This document shows, piece after piece, positions 11,901 through 26,900 of a DNA stretch of 64,000 bases. The translations under genes and the position numbers were made by a program. Under the pieces are notes generated by a model. That model was not told the DNA's origin, did no database searches, and saw nothing but the letters and a program-made list of their open reading frames with translations. How positions within the stretch are numbered: the first letter of the stretch is position 1; the number at the start of each line of letters is the position of its first letter. The DNA comes from Macrosoma leucophasiata (lineage: Eukaryota; Arthropoda; Insecta; Lepidoptera; Hedylidae). The DNA is taken from positions 18,087,501 through 18,151,500 of the forward strand of contig JAWQUS010000008.1 of assembly GCA_036365455.1 (NCBI GenBank). Reading direction: 5' to 3'.

Positions 11901-14900
11901 AGAACTATGTCTTTTAATATATTATGATTATGAAAAAAACTGAAAATTCGAAATCTTGAAACTTTTTTCCGGGTGCATTGGTTCCACTGGCAGTTGATCG
12001 CTTTTTTTAAAACTAAATCTTTTTCAGAACATTCTTAAACCGTCAAGACACGAAAGACCGAAAGACTGCCGGCGGTGAATGAACAAATCTATTGTCATAT
12101 TTTTCTCGCGAGCTGACGCACGGGTTAAAGTCTTGCATTGGTTCATTTGCTAACAGTCTCACCAATTGTCGACATCACATACCTACCTACATGCCTAATA
12201 GATATATAATCAAAAAACCTGTTTAAATGTTGTTATATTATTGACTGACTGACAGTCACTGTATTTATTCGTTGCGTCGTTAGTGTCGTTACGTCCTAGA
12301 AATGCTGTCAACATGTGGTCAAAGTAGGTATGATTCTGGTCATCATCTTGTTTTCGCAAAATTTTATTCCTATAATTATGAACACAAATGATAATTTTGT
12401 ATTTTATGGACAATTGAGTTGATCTTTAATATGGAGTGATCATAAGGAATAGAGTCTTCCCCATGGTTACACTGGTATTACTGTCGGTGTTACCACGAGG
12501 AACGAGTCGACTAACCATACAATAGTACAAAATATATGTACAATATATATTATTTTATGGAAAATCATGATGGTTCTGGTTATAACCTCGCTCGTAATAC
12601 AAGGCAGTCGTTAGTGTGTCGTCATAATATACTTGAATAAGGCACTTGAAGGTGCTTGAAGTGAAGATAGATACATAAGACGTAATGAAAAAACTGTTTT
12701 TTTTTCTTTCAGACCTAAAGCAGAGACGGAGCCTTCTGTTTCTTATTTCAAAATTGTAAGTATAGCTGAATATACAATTTCGCGGCATAATTATATAAGT
12801 ATCTAATGTATAAAAAATGAAGATTTACTGCCAAGAATATTTTAATAGCTCTTTCATTCAAGAAAACACAACATTATTTTTAACTAAAATAGATATTTTA
12901 ATGAGATCACGTTCAGCATATATGCCACGTAATAAATTTGTTTTGATGAGAAAGGATTCCTTGGGGCATCTCCGTTCTCCGGCCACCTCAGTCTGTATTA
13001 GACAATAACAGCTCTTTGTGCTCGCCATATACTTGGAGATGGATTAAAAAGACGTAAGACGAAGGAAATAAAGGGGTGAAGTTATTTATGGTTACGTTTA
13101 TCATGGAATGTAGATGGATGCGTAGGGCCATCTACATCTATATCGGTTAACGACAATTAGATAGCATCTTTGCAGTACATTGCTGTTTTGACGTAACGTG
13201 ATAATTACGATCATTTAAGAAAACAGCAATGTACAGTAAAGTGGCTTTCAAATTGATGGCCACCGAGTTACAAAATACGCCTGCTTGCTTGAATACATTT
13301 ATTACTATAAACCTGAATATCAGATTTTTGTCATCAGTTCCGTTATGCAACGTGTATAGAAATATTTGCAACTCTCCTCGGCATCCTGATCAGTTTGTTG
13401 AGCGGCGGCGGCGTGTGCTACATTCTCGTACAATTCGGTGAACTCAGTACTGCTTTTGTTGAGAGAACGGCGAAACAACATGAGCTCTCGAGTAGAATGC
13501 CCCTCACAAGCGCCTTTGGAGGAGGACGACGGCTGTAAGTGTTCATGTCCCTTACTTTATTTTAATAGCATTTCAAATCCGAATTGATTCATTTGAACTC
13601 AAGACTTTGTCTGCCATGTTTTTCGGCGAATGTCAATAGGCTCGCCACCAATGTTGAAAGTATCACAAGAATAAATTCAAGATACATTATCATACCTTAT
13701 TTATATTCAGAAATTATTACCAGTAAGACAATACGCACTTGATTAATTTATCGATATCTAGTTCATCATCATTAGCACTCAATCAATTATGGTCAATGTT
13801 TTCTTATAAACTGTAGTATAGTATTGTTTATACTGTATCATGTTCAACTCAAACTTGACCAATTGATATGTTTTTTAGAGTGAATGCTTCACACGAAGAA
13901 AATATGGCTGCACTGGTTGAAGACGCCAAGGCTATGGCAATAGGAATGTCAATTGCCATTGTCGTTTCACTGATTTTCTGTGTGCTCTCCGTTGCCCTAG
14001 TGAGCTGGAGTGCGTTGCGTCAGGTAAACATTTTATGTAAATTTACATCCAAAAAATATATTTTATAATAAAACAAATAAAAACACTTTTAAAAATTATT
14101 GAACTACTAATTTAAAAGGAACTACATATTTAACTATTTTCTTCTTCTAAATATATAAAAATTACGTATCAAATTGCTCGCGTGCGAAGCCAGGTCGGGT
14201 CGCATGTATATTATAAAATATTTACAACAATCAAAATCAAACCCCCACGCTTTTTATACGAAGATATTAATTTTTAAATTGATAAAGTTTCTACTACTGT
14301 TTTATTTTTAATTTTTTTAGTTCAAAAATTAGTTTAAAGTGTGTATTTCTTTAGTTGTTTTAAACTATATATTTATTTTTTACTGTTAAGTCATGGATTT
14401 TTTTTATGATACTAGCTGATTAGGCAAACTTTGTATTGCCTCAAAACTAAATAAAGTGTCAAACGGTTGATACTACGGACTATTTGTATGGGATAGTGAA
14501 ATTGTTGTTTTTACTATTCCCAAAACAATTTCTTCATATTTTTTTACCTCTTAAATCTTCCAAAACTAATTCAAAACCAAAATAAGCCAAATTGGTAATG
14601 CCGTTCTCGGGTTTCAGCGAGACTAACGAACAGCAAATCAAAATCATTCTGCAAAATCTCTGTTCTAACGTCGTCGACTAATAGTCTGGGCAGAGAGAGA
14701 AGCGGGTACCGATGTCAGCGCGACTTTGAGCAGTTGCAATGTAGGTTCCATAACATCTAGTAAATTCTAGTAGGTACATTACAACTGTTAAAGGTCGCGC
14801 CGGTGCCCCGTCCCGCCACGTCACGTTCGCTGTTTGGCCTACCTTCATAGTTACGAAATAGCTACAAAGCCGCGTCTGCGTAGCACAGAGCTACGTACGT

Positions 14901-17900
14901 AGTCGATCGTTCCAAGATTACTTAGGGCCATAGAGCAACACGGAGGGGAGTAGCCATATGCAGGGTTTCCCCTCTGTCAAAGTACAAGACCAAATGATCT
15001 AACGCCTGTCGCCTAGATGTTTAAATGTGTGCGTGAAATTGTTTCTGTATTTTGTTAAAGTCAAGGTGTGAGTTTCGTATTAATAGACGATTTTTGTAGT
15101 GTGCGTGTGAGTCGCACGCATTTCCCCCCGCAAAAAATGACAGACTATTTTGCATCGGTAATACACGCTATGGCTACTCCCCTCCAGTCCGCCGCGACCG
15201 GTGGACCGCGTTGCTCTTTGCTTAGGGCGGATTACACCGTCCAAATTAAGCATGACCAAATGAAGATAAACTCATTTAAAGTGCTTCTGAGTTCAACTAC
15301 ACTATTTGGATTTCACGGACGAAAAATTCATCACAGTTAAGCTTAAACACGTTTAGTATTCTAAACGGCCAAAAAATAGATATAGATATAGATTTTGATT
15401 TGATATACTTTTCAGCGTAACAGCGTTTTGTATTTTAGTAATATACTTATTAATTGTTTTATAAGAGCTGTAGAAATTGCGCGGTGAAATAGACTAGTAC
15501 CATCTCAGATCAAGCTTACTAGATAAGTCCGATCGTCGTAAGAACATAGCCGTAAGTCGTAAGTCCGTTCAAAAATTTAAAAAACCGATCACTTTATACC
15601 TGCTCGTTTTAAGAATTCCGTCTACAAGAATCTTTTATAGTTTTGCCATGTCCGTATCCGCAGCTTAGCTTAGAAAACTGTTATTTGGCATTCACATACA
15701 TATTTTTCTGAGTCACTTCAGATATAAAATTAAGTAAAATATAAATAATTTTTGGCGTAAATACCCACTGCATGTAAAGTGAGTGTGTTATTTTTTTTTT
15801 GTGTATCCCATATGTGGAGTATTATTGGATAGGTCATTTAAAAATATCTATACTTATAATAAAACAGTAAAATCCGCGTGTCTGTACATTGTATATATTT
15901 ACGAAAAACTAATTCGGGGCGATGTTAAAATAGTATTAGAACACTTTTCAAACATTTTTATTTTTTTGTCTTTCTGTTTGTCGGTTTGTCTGTTTGTCTG
16001 TTTGTCCCTTTGTCCAGGCTAATCTCCGAAGATACTGGACGGATTCGAATGAAACTTTTTGTGGTGTATAGATACTAAGCCTGGCCAACATTTAGGCTAC
16101 TTTTTACTGCGGGAAAATCACTTATTCCCACGGGAATCTCTACATTTAATAAAATCGAAAAGTCAAAACTGTACATTGATTTTTTTGTTTTAAAGAATAT
16201 TTGGGGCGTGATCTACTATCGATATCGAAGCCAAATATAGTGTTTGTTTGTCTGTTGTTGTTTGTATGTATGTCCGGGCTAAATTCAAAAATTACTTAAT
16301 GGATTTACTTCAAATTTCGCATGAATATCCGAGAATTTTCAAGGACACCGCATTGGGTAAGGTTAATAGGTATCGTGCATCCAAATAATGGCGAAAGCTA
16401 TTGCCTGCGGTTGTTACTTCACACGGCCCAACGAACGTATTTCGCTTTTCTGAGGACATTTGATGACGTGGAGTATCCCACTTACCGCCCAGCCTGCGGA
16501 GCACGTCACCTTCTTGATGGTGACCAAAACTGGAGTGACACCCTCGCGGAGGCAAGCGTCAGTGACGGAGAAGTATAGCCATCATCTGTCTGAAGATTTT
16601 CTACGAGCTTTGAGACACGTGCTACTGGAGACGAAGTCGAAGTAACTAATGAACGCATGCTGAACACCTGTCTTAGTTCATTTCAAGATGTGGTCATTTA
16701 CACCGCCGATTGAACTATCAAATATGGGTTACCAGCTCCTTAATCATCACCCCATCAAGACTGTAGAAATTGGGAGTAAAACGCTGAGACAAATTACGAT
16801 CCGGGCGAAATGACCATGTCACTTTTTTCTCTTCAGAGCAAAAACAAATTTGTGATACCGTCCTTGAAAGCGTTGGGCAAAACCAGGGTAAAATGTTTTT
16901 CTTGGATGCTCCTGGTGGAACAGAAAAACATTTGTTACCACTGACTCACTTGCAGAGGTCAGGAGGCAAGGCAAAATTGCTATTGCTGTAGCGTCGGGAA
17001 TTGCTGCCACACTGCTTCCGGAAAGCAAGACAGCACATGCCATGTTTAAAATTCCCTTACATTTAGAGAGCGCCGAAACGACTGTTTTTGTTGTGTCATG
17101 TAACAGCGATAAGGGACACGTGCTAAAGGATTGCTCCCTGATTGTATGGGATGAGTGTACGAAGGCCAATAGAAAAGCAGTTGAGGCCGTGGACAGATCC
17201 CAGCAGGACATCCACAGGAACGAACATTTGAATGGGTGGTGTCACATTACTGTTCACTGGCGATTTCCAGCAAACGCTTCCCGTGGTGAGGTGAAGATCG
17301 AGGGCTGACGAGGTGAATGCTTTGTTGTCACAATCTTAACGAGTTCGTACGCTGCCCTTGACCATTAATATGAGAGCTCGGCTCAGCGACAATGCACGTG
17401 CTGAAGTCTTCGCGAAAGCACTCTACCAGAAGAGAGAGATGGACAGATGGTGCTTCCAGAGTCTTCCGGCAGAGAAGTATCCAGCTTAGAAGAACTCATT
17501 CTCTGTGTCTACAGGGACATCAGTCGTATACCGCACCAGCAGAATACAACGTTTTGGGTGTGTGAGCGGGCCATTTTGACGCCCAATAATGATCAGGCTG
17601 CAGCAATTAATAGTAATAGGAAATGATACGGTCTACACCTCCATAAATACTGTCGTCGAGCAAGATGACGCCACACATTATCCCATGGCATTTCTGAACT
17701 TCCTGTCAGCAAGCGGACTTTCATCGCATACCATCAAGCTGAAGGTAGGTGTCCCGATTATGCTTCTTCGGAACTTACCTCCTCCAAAATTGTATAACGG
17801 GACTTAAAGCCATCTCGCTCCACAGACACACCATTGAGGCGGAAATTCTTACGGGTTGTGGCATTGGTGAGGCAGTATTTATACCACGCATTCCCCTCAT

Positions 17901-20900
17901 ACCTCATTACTTCACGTTCCAGTTCAAGCGCGTACAGTTGAATTTTTACTTCGCGATGACCATCAATGAGTCGCAGGGGCAGACACTGAGGGCACCGGGT
18001 GTTAACCTCAGGACGAGTTGCTTCTCACACGGGCAACTGTACGTGGCTTGCTACCGCGTCACCAGTCCTGACCCTCTTTACATTTTGGTTCCCGGCAGAA
18101 TAACTACCAATGTAGTTTATAGGAAAGTGTCGTAAGGTTTGATACCTTTCTTCGTATTTTTACTCTTTTGTGTTCGGGAATATATTCCTGCATTATTTCT
18201 CTATTTCCTTCAGTCACATCTTATGACTGAACTCAGCAGGATTCCGATATGACTCCCTTCACTTGCTTCGCTTGCAATAAAACTTATAGTTTTAATTTAA
18301 TGCTATTTAAAAAGTTGTTTGTTTATAATGCTAAAGCGACATTGGCATCTTAGTTATGTTTGGTACTGTACTGCCTTCACGCAGACGACGTTGCGGGCAG
18401 CAGCTAGTAGTGAATATGTTAAAGCAATTTTCGATTAAGGGATCCGTTTCTGAAATATAATTTAAAGTGCTAATATATGTTAGATTCAAACTTAAATGCC
18501 TGCCTCTACCAGCTTACGGCGCTAATTTAACGTAGGTGTAAAAAAATTAACGGTGATTTTAGTGAAAAAAAAGGAAAACTGTAACAGCAAAGTAGGCCTA
18601 ACAAGTTCACGACGAATACAACCAACGGAATACTGTGCGTGGATACACGGAGCGCGGTTTTTTAAAGACGTAATTCCCTTCTAATATTATAAATGCTAAT
18701 GTTTAATAATATAATTTAATGTAGGTACTGACTCAATATATAATTACTAGAAAGTACGGGAAGAAGCTACTATCTGAAGTGCCATACAATCCGGCGATAT
18801 ACTGCATTTTGGCCAGGAAATAAAAACAAACTTATGCAGTATGTGTTTTACGGGAATTTAGCTGGAAATCAGTAACGCAACACTTTTATTATAATATCCT
18901 GTAAAGAAGAAATTGTAAAAATGTGAATATCTTGTTATTTAGATTTCTGTGCGTTTAACTACTGCACCACAAATCAATTCATCACATTGGTTTAATTTGG
19001 TTTCATTAGACAATACAATACTCGCTTACTGGCGACCTTGATCATATTCTGAAGGTCATTAGATACCTACTCATTTTAAAAAGCTGTAATGATTAAATTG
19101 CTCTTATATCGTAAGTAACATGTCTATAACCATAATAGTATATATAACGTATGCTAGAGTAGGACATAGATTAGCAAAATAAATGTTATTCGTAACTTAT
19201 GCTCACAAACGTATTCCGAACTTTAGTTAGAAAATAAAATATATCATTTTTAGGACTATCACCTTTTAGACCTACTTCAACACAATGTCGACTCTTTTAT
19301 TCTTCTTATTTTAGCTAGGTACCTGTAATTTTTCCTCGCCAGCACTTACACCCATATTCTAAGACGTTACTCTAACCATTCTTTGACTCACACTCAGCTG
19401 AGGACACTTTATGAGGATGCCTCGAAATCCATATTCTTAGTTGTATTTTGACAGTAACTCATGTGTACGGATTATCATATAAATAATTCAGAGAGTCTTA
19501 AAAATCCATTTTTATAGAAGAATATGGTATTTCATTATATTTCCAGACAGTTCCGACACAAAAATATATTGCGCGCAAGAATATGGCGTAAATGTAAGTA
19601 CTCCTCAAGTTTGACAATTGCTTTCTTGCTATCTTACCTCAAACGGAGGCAGAATGTCGAGTTGACGTTATTAGTAACAACTAAGAATACTTACCAATTC
19701 CATTGAGTGAGGTTGAGTTAAAGTCGAAGTTACGACTTAGAATATGGGTGTAAGTGTTAAAAGCTCAGTAATATCATGGATGAAAAATCTACATGATGTG
19801 TTAGGTATATAAATAATATCAATCAAATAGCTGTTGCGCAAGTAGGTATTAATAAAAGCAATTGCTTCAATTGATTGGCCTTGTCTCGTATTGTCTCGAG
19901 CATTATATTTTAAATGAAAACAAATAACAATCAAACGCGTATTGAACGAGGTGCTTCCTTATTCAAATAAATTTAATTTGGCATCACTATTACTTTAGGT
20001 ATGTCAGGACCGAGATATCTGGCGCCCTACACTCTCTGCCTACCCCGTCAGGGACCTGGACCTGGCGTGAAGATACATACATACATACTATTACTTTACT
20101 AAACAACTTGAGACTTAGGCACCACCGCATTATTAATAGATTAGCTATTAGCCACTAGATTAATTTTTATTCATTTGTAACACAGTGGCATAGCATGTAA
20201 ATAATCTGTTCATAGGCTACTCTGCAGTAATCACTTACCATCAATGTGAACGAGAACTAAACGTGAACTGAAAGTTTGCTTGTTTGTCACAAACGTAAAC
20301 TACCTAAATAAAAAAAATTGTTTCGAATATACTCTGCAATATGTATTTACTTATACAAAGCAAAATTTAATTTAATTAAATAACGCAATTATTTTATTTT
20401 ATGCATTTATCTTTTAATAAATAGGTATATTTGTTAAGGAAATAAGTAATGAGTTAATTGTTTTTTCAGATAACTAGAATCCGTCTGCTATTTTTGGAAG
20501 CCGTGCTACGTCAAGATATGACATGGTATGACACCGATTCAGGCTTTAACTTGGCTACTAAAATGTCTGAGTGAGTAAACTTAGATATGATTTACATTTA
20601 TTTATGCATAAATAAAAATAAATCACATAGATCATTATCAAAGATAGCGTTTTTACGAGTAATTACTGCCTGTATTATATATTATAATAGAATTTGTATA
20701 ACATAAAACAGCGGTACCTGTTCGTAACTGCTTATTATAGATTAAATTGCAGATGTATACCATTTATACTTTTATAGTTCCAATGTTGGTGTTTGCGGGC
20801 TTAGGCACACCACAATACATAATCTACTCAGGTATCAGTCTCCACATTGTTCTGTTCCGCAATGTCCTTAATTAATCCTAGGGTCAAAACATTAAATGTC

Positions 20901-23900
20901 GTTTGAAGGATGCCCTAAAGTGTCGAATTCATTTAAGAAGTTTATGAACATAAGTGTCACAATAGGCGACGTAGTAAATGAATATAAATGTCAGATTAGG
21001 TAAAGTATCCAATTCGGAAAAATGTCCACCTACCGTACCCTGTATAGGTGCCGTTTCTCCACAGAAATATGATGAAGCTAAAAGACGGAATGGGCGAGAA
21101 GCTAGCGATAGTTGGCAATCTGGTGGGCACTGCCATCATTTGTCTTTGCCAGTCGTTCCCCATCGGCTGGGAGCTCACGCTTGCTTGTATCACCGTTGTA
21201 CCTTTCTCCATTGCGGCATCCGTTATTCTATCCAATGTAAGTACCAGTACCCCCAGTACACATGCAATATGCTCAATATAGACCCATTCAATTTTTTTTT
21301 TTATGTAATCGAAGTGGCAAACAAGCATGCAGTTCACATTGATGTGAAGTGATGACTGCAGCCTATAGACACCCACACAAAGACCACGATCACAATGCAG
21401 ATGCTTTACCACTCCTGAGGCCTAAGGTGTTATGCCTCTGTGCCGGAAATTACAGGGCCGTACATTACCACCTGACCGGAACACGATAGTGCTGAACACT
21501 ACCATTTAGCGGCAAGTATATTAGGTAATGCGGTGGTGCCTACGCCCGCGAGCTCCGTCACTGGAGCTCTACCACCAGTCAAATTAAAAAGCAAAAAAAT
21601 TAGAAAGCATCTTAGAAAAGAAAAGTACAAGAAACACATTAAATCAGTTCACTAAACACATTGTTAACACCTTAAAGCAGTTCAACAATACATGAGATAT
21701 CATCACATAATAACTAAACTCAAAATTCATACCTAACCCACTCTATTCTCACCTTTCATCTTGACATTGACTTAAGTCGACCGTAAACCGAAACGAGGAG
21801 TTCTGTCAAGTCATCCACAACATTACTTACTCCTCTGGAATAAATATACAAAGGAGAAAAAAAAAGTACCAGTTTTATGGACATATGAATTTATTTGTGC
21901 CAATCGATCCCCATTAGGAGGAGCTCATACTTCCTTGTGTCACCGTCGTAGCTTACTCCATCTCGGCATCAGTTACTCTATCTTACCTGTTCGTTTAAAG
22001 ACATACTACACGTCATACATGCATCTCAAATGTTACATTAAAATAAATTAATAACATCATCTATATATATAAAAATCAATTGCTGTTCGTTAGTCTCGTT
22101 AAAACTTGAGAACGGCTCTACCGATTTGGCTGATTTTGGTTTTGAATGATTTTTGAGAGTCCAGGGAAGGTTTGAAAGGTAAGAAAATATGAAGAAGTTG
22201 AAGGGAAATAGTAAAAAACACAATTTTATTTTCCATACAAATAGTCCGTACCTATATATCAAACCTTTGACACATTAATTCATTCTGAGGCAATACGAAG
22301 TTTGCCGGGTCAGCTAGTTTATTAAATTTAATAGTAGCAGATACGAGTAAATATTGTTTGTAGTTTCTCTTTGTCAAGGTAAAGCTAGCTAAAACGTCAG
22401 TAAGAATAAGAATCTACACCTAAAATATTTTTTCAGTATCAAACCAAGTCTTCGATCCGTGAATTGGAATCTTACAGCCAAGCTGGGAAGCAAGCCGAGG
22501 AGGTTTTGAAGTCTGTAAGGACTATTATAGCATTTGCAGGCGAACATAAAGAGGTCGAAAGGTACGGTGAACATAATAGAATATTATAATGTAAATGTAA
22601 CTTTTCGAACATTTTTTATCTGATTAATCTTTTACATTTAATCAAAATAAACAAATAAAAAAATACTTATATGCCTGTATAAATAAAAATACTTATGTAT
22701 TTATTTTTAATAACCTTTAAATATTTTTTCATAATTTCTGGAAGTTTTCCAGTACCTGGGAGTTTGGTAATGTGCCCGGAGATGGCAACAGGCTCGCCAC
22801 CTGTTACATGGGTCTAAACGTAATTGGCGATCGGTTACGTTTTGGCCCATGTAACAGTGGTGTTTGTATGTATGCTTGAATGCATGCATTTACCTCTGCC
22901 TACCCCTTCGAGGATTACAGGCGTGAAATCATATTATTCCAATTCAATACGATCGATCAAGTATCCATGCCAATTTAAGAAATATATTGCATAAAATAAT
23001 AAAACTAGATGGCTTTTGTAACTTAGGATACATCTTTGCAAACTTTTACGCTTATTGTTGTTAGCTACTAATTTCAAGTTATCTATATCTTCTTTACTTA
23101 TAATAAAACTGTAGAAGTGCAAATTCTGTACATTAAAAATATTGAAAAAATAAATACCAGGGAATGTTACTACATATATACCGAACCCAAATATGTGATT
23201 AGAAAATTTTTTGACTGTCTGTCTGTCTGTCTGTTTGTTCAAGCATCACAGAAAAACTACCGGTCCGATTACAATGAAACTTGGTATGATTATACTTTAA
23301 CCTTTGGCGCACAACACTGGGTACCTTTTATCCCGGAAAAATGTCTGTTTGTCTATGTGTTTGTGCACGCTAATGTCAGAAACGGCTTAGTCGGTTTGCG
23401 GTTTTCATTATATGTTGTGGTAAGTTTCACTTAACATTTAGTGTTTATTTCATGTGAATCGGTTCAGAAATAAAAAAGTTATGTCAATTTAAAGAATCAT
23501 ATCGAATATTTTTAAGCTATTCTGTATAGTTCTATCTTTTAGGGGGTGTCGTACCTAAAAGGTAAAAACAGATCCTACGGACTATTAATCCTCCGCTGTC
23601 TGTCTGTCTGTACGTCCGTCCGTCTGTCTGTCACCAGCCTGTATCTCATAAATAGTGATAGCTAGAAAGCTAACATTTTCACAAATTATGTATTTCTGAT
23701 ACCGCTATAAAGACAAAATTAATTACTAAAAATAAGAAAATGAAAATCTTAAGGGATCCAAGGGGTGTTTTTTTTTTCGTATATTTTTTGCTCGATAATA
23801 ATAACGGTAGCAAGTAGACGCTTAACATTTTCACAGAATTTTTAGGTCATATGTTGTATATTACCGTCCATAATAAATCTATATATATAAAATCAATTGC

Positions 23901-26900
23901 TGTTCGTAAGTCTCGCTAAAACTCGAGAACGGCGGGACCGATTTGACTAATTTTGGTTTTGAATGATTTTGAAAGTCCAGGGAAGGTTTCAAAGGTGAGA
24001 AAAGTTCGAATAATTACCGGGAAAACCTTAAAAACAGCCCGTTTTTTTTTCCCATACAAAACGTTTTCTAACTAAAACGTAGACTCAGTTTAAGCTTTAT
24101 TGCTATTATATAAAGTTAATATTAAATTACAAGCACTCACTGTTGTCTAAGCAATGTAGGTGTGTTCCTAACGTCAAACTAGAGTGACGGTTCTGTTCAG
24201 GAGAATTTTGACCTCGACTTTAAAATAGGTAGGAACAAAAACTGCCAAATTATTTTTTATTTGACAGGACGAAGACTGTCGGGTCCGCTAGTGCATAATA
24301 AATTCGTTTTATTTACGAAAGTCAATCTCATTGTTTTATTTCCTATTCAATTTACTGAATTTATATCTCATTTCATTTCAATGATTCTTTTTAAAAATTG
24401 ATCTAAACTTGTATGTAATTAACCAGGTTAAGTTAAGGCAAATTAAGTTACCACTTCTACGGTTTTCATAAAAGTAGGTTGTCATCACCCTACGATAACA
24501 GAGGTATAAATTGACATTCTTCCATGTATAATTAGTACCTAATTTAGCCGTAATCTGTAATTGCGATTTATGTCGCAATATCATATCTTTTTAATCGTAA
24601 TTAGGTACATTCAATTTATCTTCATATACGTTTTATAGTTAAATATTTACCTATATCCAAGTAATGACTGTGAAAATAATCTACCACCATACAATAACAT
24701 ACACAGTCTTCTTTGACGAGGAAATGCCAGCTATAAACCGATAAATTAATCTCTGTAGCTGTAAACAGTAACATAATGGTTATGTAATCTTATCTGTATT
24801 CGCAGACTCTTCTGATAGCCAGCTTCAGTCTATAAAACGGTCTATTTATATTGAAACGTATAATAAACCGTGAATTGTAAGCAATCGTATGAATGCAAAT
24901 AATTTACTAGTTGACCCGGCAAACTTATAATGAAATAATGAGGTATGATAGATACGGGCTATTTGTATGGGAAAATGAAGTTGTGGTTTTTACTATTTCC
25001 CTCCAATTTCTTCATATTTTCTTACCTTTAGGCCTTCCCTGGACTTCCAAAAAAAAAACAAAACCAAAATTAGCCAAACCGGTAAATCCGTTCTCGAGTT
25101 TTAGCGAGATAAACGAACAGCAATTGATTTGTATACGTATATATATTTTTATATATATTATATTTGAAGTCACAACAATTGCACATTTTTCTTTTGACGT
25201 ACTTACTTAATTCTAATATAAAAATACACAAAATCAAGATAAAAAATGACTCATGTAGGTATAATATTTTACACGTGTACCGTGTATGTGTAAGTAGGTA
25301 AATATTGCAGCATTACAATGTGGCTTGTATGTCTTGGATATTTTTAATGATAACACAATGTTGTTTGTATATTGATCACTATCTACAGTTTCTTCAGATC
25401 TGGTCTAGCACCCAGTCTAGCGATACAATACAACAAACAGCGCAACAACCACACAGCTTACAACCAAAGAGCGTTAAACAGGTTTACGGTTAGATCGAAG
25501 CTTTTGGATAAAGCTAACTCAACATTTAAAGAATTACCATAAATATGTATCAGTCAAATAAACTTTATAAAAAACAATAACGACTTAAAAAATCCACCAC
25601 TAATCATTCCATTATTACGAGAAATTTATCAGTAACCAGATTTAAACACAAAGAGCAACGCTTTACCTTGTTTTGGAATATAAAGAAGTCGGGCTAATGT
25701 CATTAAATAGGCGTAATTGGTGGCCCGGCAATTTACGCTTAAATTTTGCACATTAACGCACTTGAAGTTATATCGAATTCTAATGGCGCGATTGAAAAAA
25801 AAAATGAGATTGAATTTTTACGTTGCGTGCGCACTCCTTTAAAAGCGACAGTCTGAAGTTAGTTGTTAAAAATATAAAAGCAACAGTCTGAAGTTCACAA
25901 TTGACGAAGTAATCGGTGATTATACATAAAAAAAAAAAAAGCCCCCTTTCTTGAAAATCGGAATTTTCTGTAACAGGTACAATATCTCATAATATTAATT
26001 CTATTGTCGGTGCAAATAAAGAGCAATGCAAGTACTCGTACAAAACATTATAAACTCTTAGAGATAAGATAAATAGATAGGTATTAATTGAAATTCACGT
26101 TCAGTGCTAGAGAATAACATCTTAGCCTTTAAAATGTAACGTAATCATCACTGCTTTTTTAGGCATTTGTAGGTACTGTATACAAAAGAAGTTGTTTGAT
26201 CACCCTTAGTACAACATACCAACCTATAATGTAATTAATTATCGATATGTATGACATAAATCAAAAGTGAGGAATATGCTTGACTGGTACTCCCCATTAC
26301 TAATCAGCCTACAGCCACTTACTGCCGGACGTAAGCCTCTTCCTGAGCACGCCAACTATACCGATCCTGAGCGGTCCACATCAAACCGACTTTAACATCA
26401 TCATTTCAGCCCAAAGACGTTTACTGCTGAACAAAAGCCGGGGAGGCCTTTGTTCAGCAGTAAACGTCTGACGCAAAGAATGCCACTACGAACGGTCCTG
26501 GGCTGCCCTCATCCAACGATTGCCCGCGACATTCACCAGGTCGTCGGTCCACCTCGTGGGGGGCCTGCTGTCTGCTCTTATAAATTTCTTCCGTATTCAT
26601 CATCATCATCACTTCAACCGATAGACGTCTACTACTAGATAAAAACCTGCCCCAAAGATAATACCTAACCCCACGCTTAATGTGTAAATGCAACGCTGTG
26701 TATGCGAAACTTACGTGAGTTTCGCATACACAGCGTTGCATTTATGCCGCCATGATAGTTTAAGTTTAAAAAAATGAAGTGAGTTATGTTAATTATTTTA
26801 TAAATTATAATTAAACAGGTACAAACGGCTGCTACAACCGGCCGAGATGTATGGTCGCAAGCGCGGTCTGTACACCGGACTCGGCACCGGATTCAACTGG

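Noticed and set aside
23117..23434. 105-codon ORF rich in CLSVC repeats
   Set aside because: It is translated from a (GTCT)n tract within a repeat that also occurs inverted at 38571-38834.
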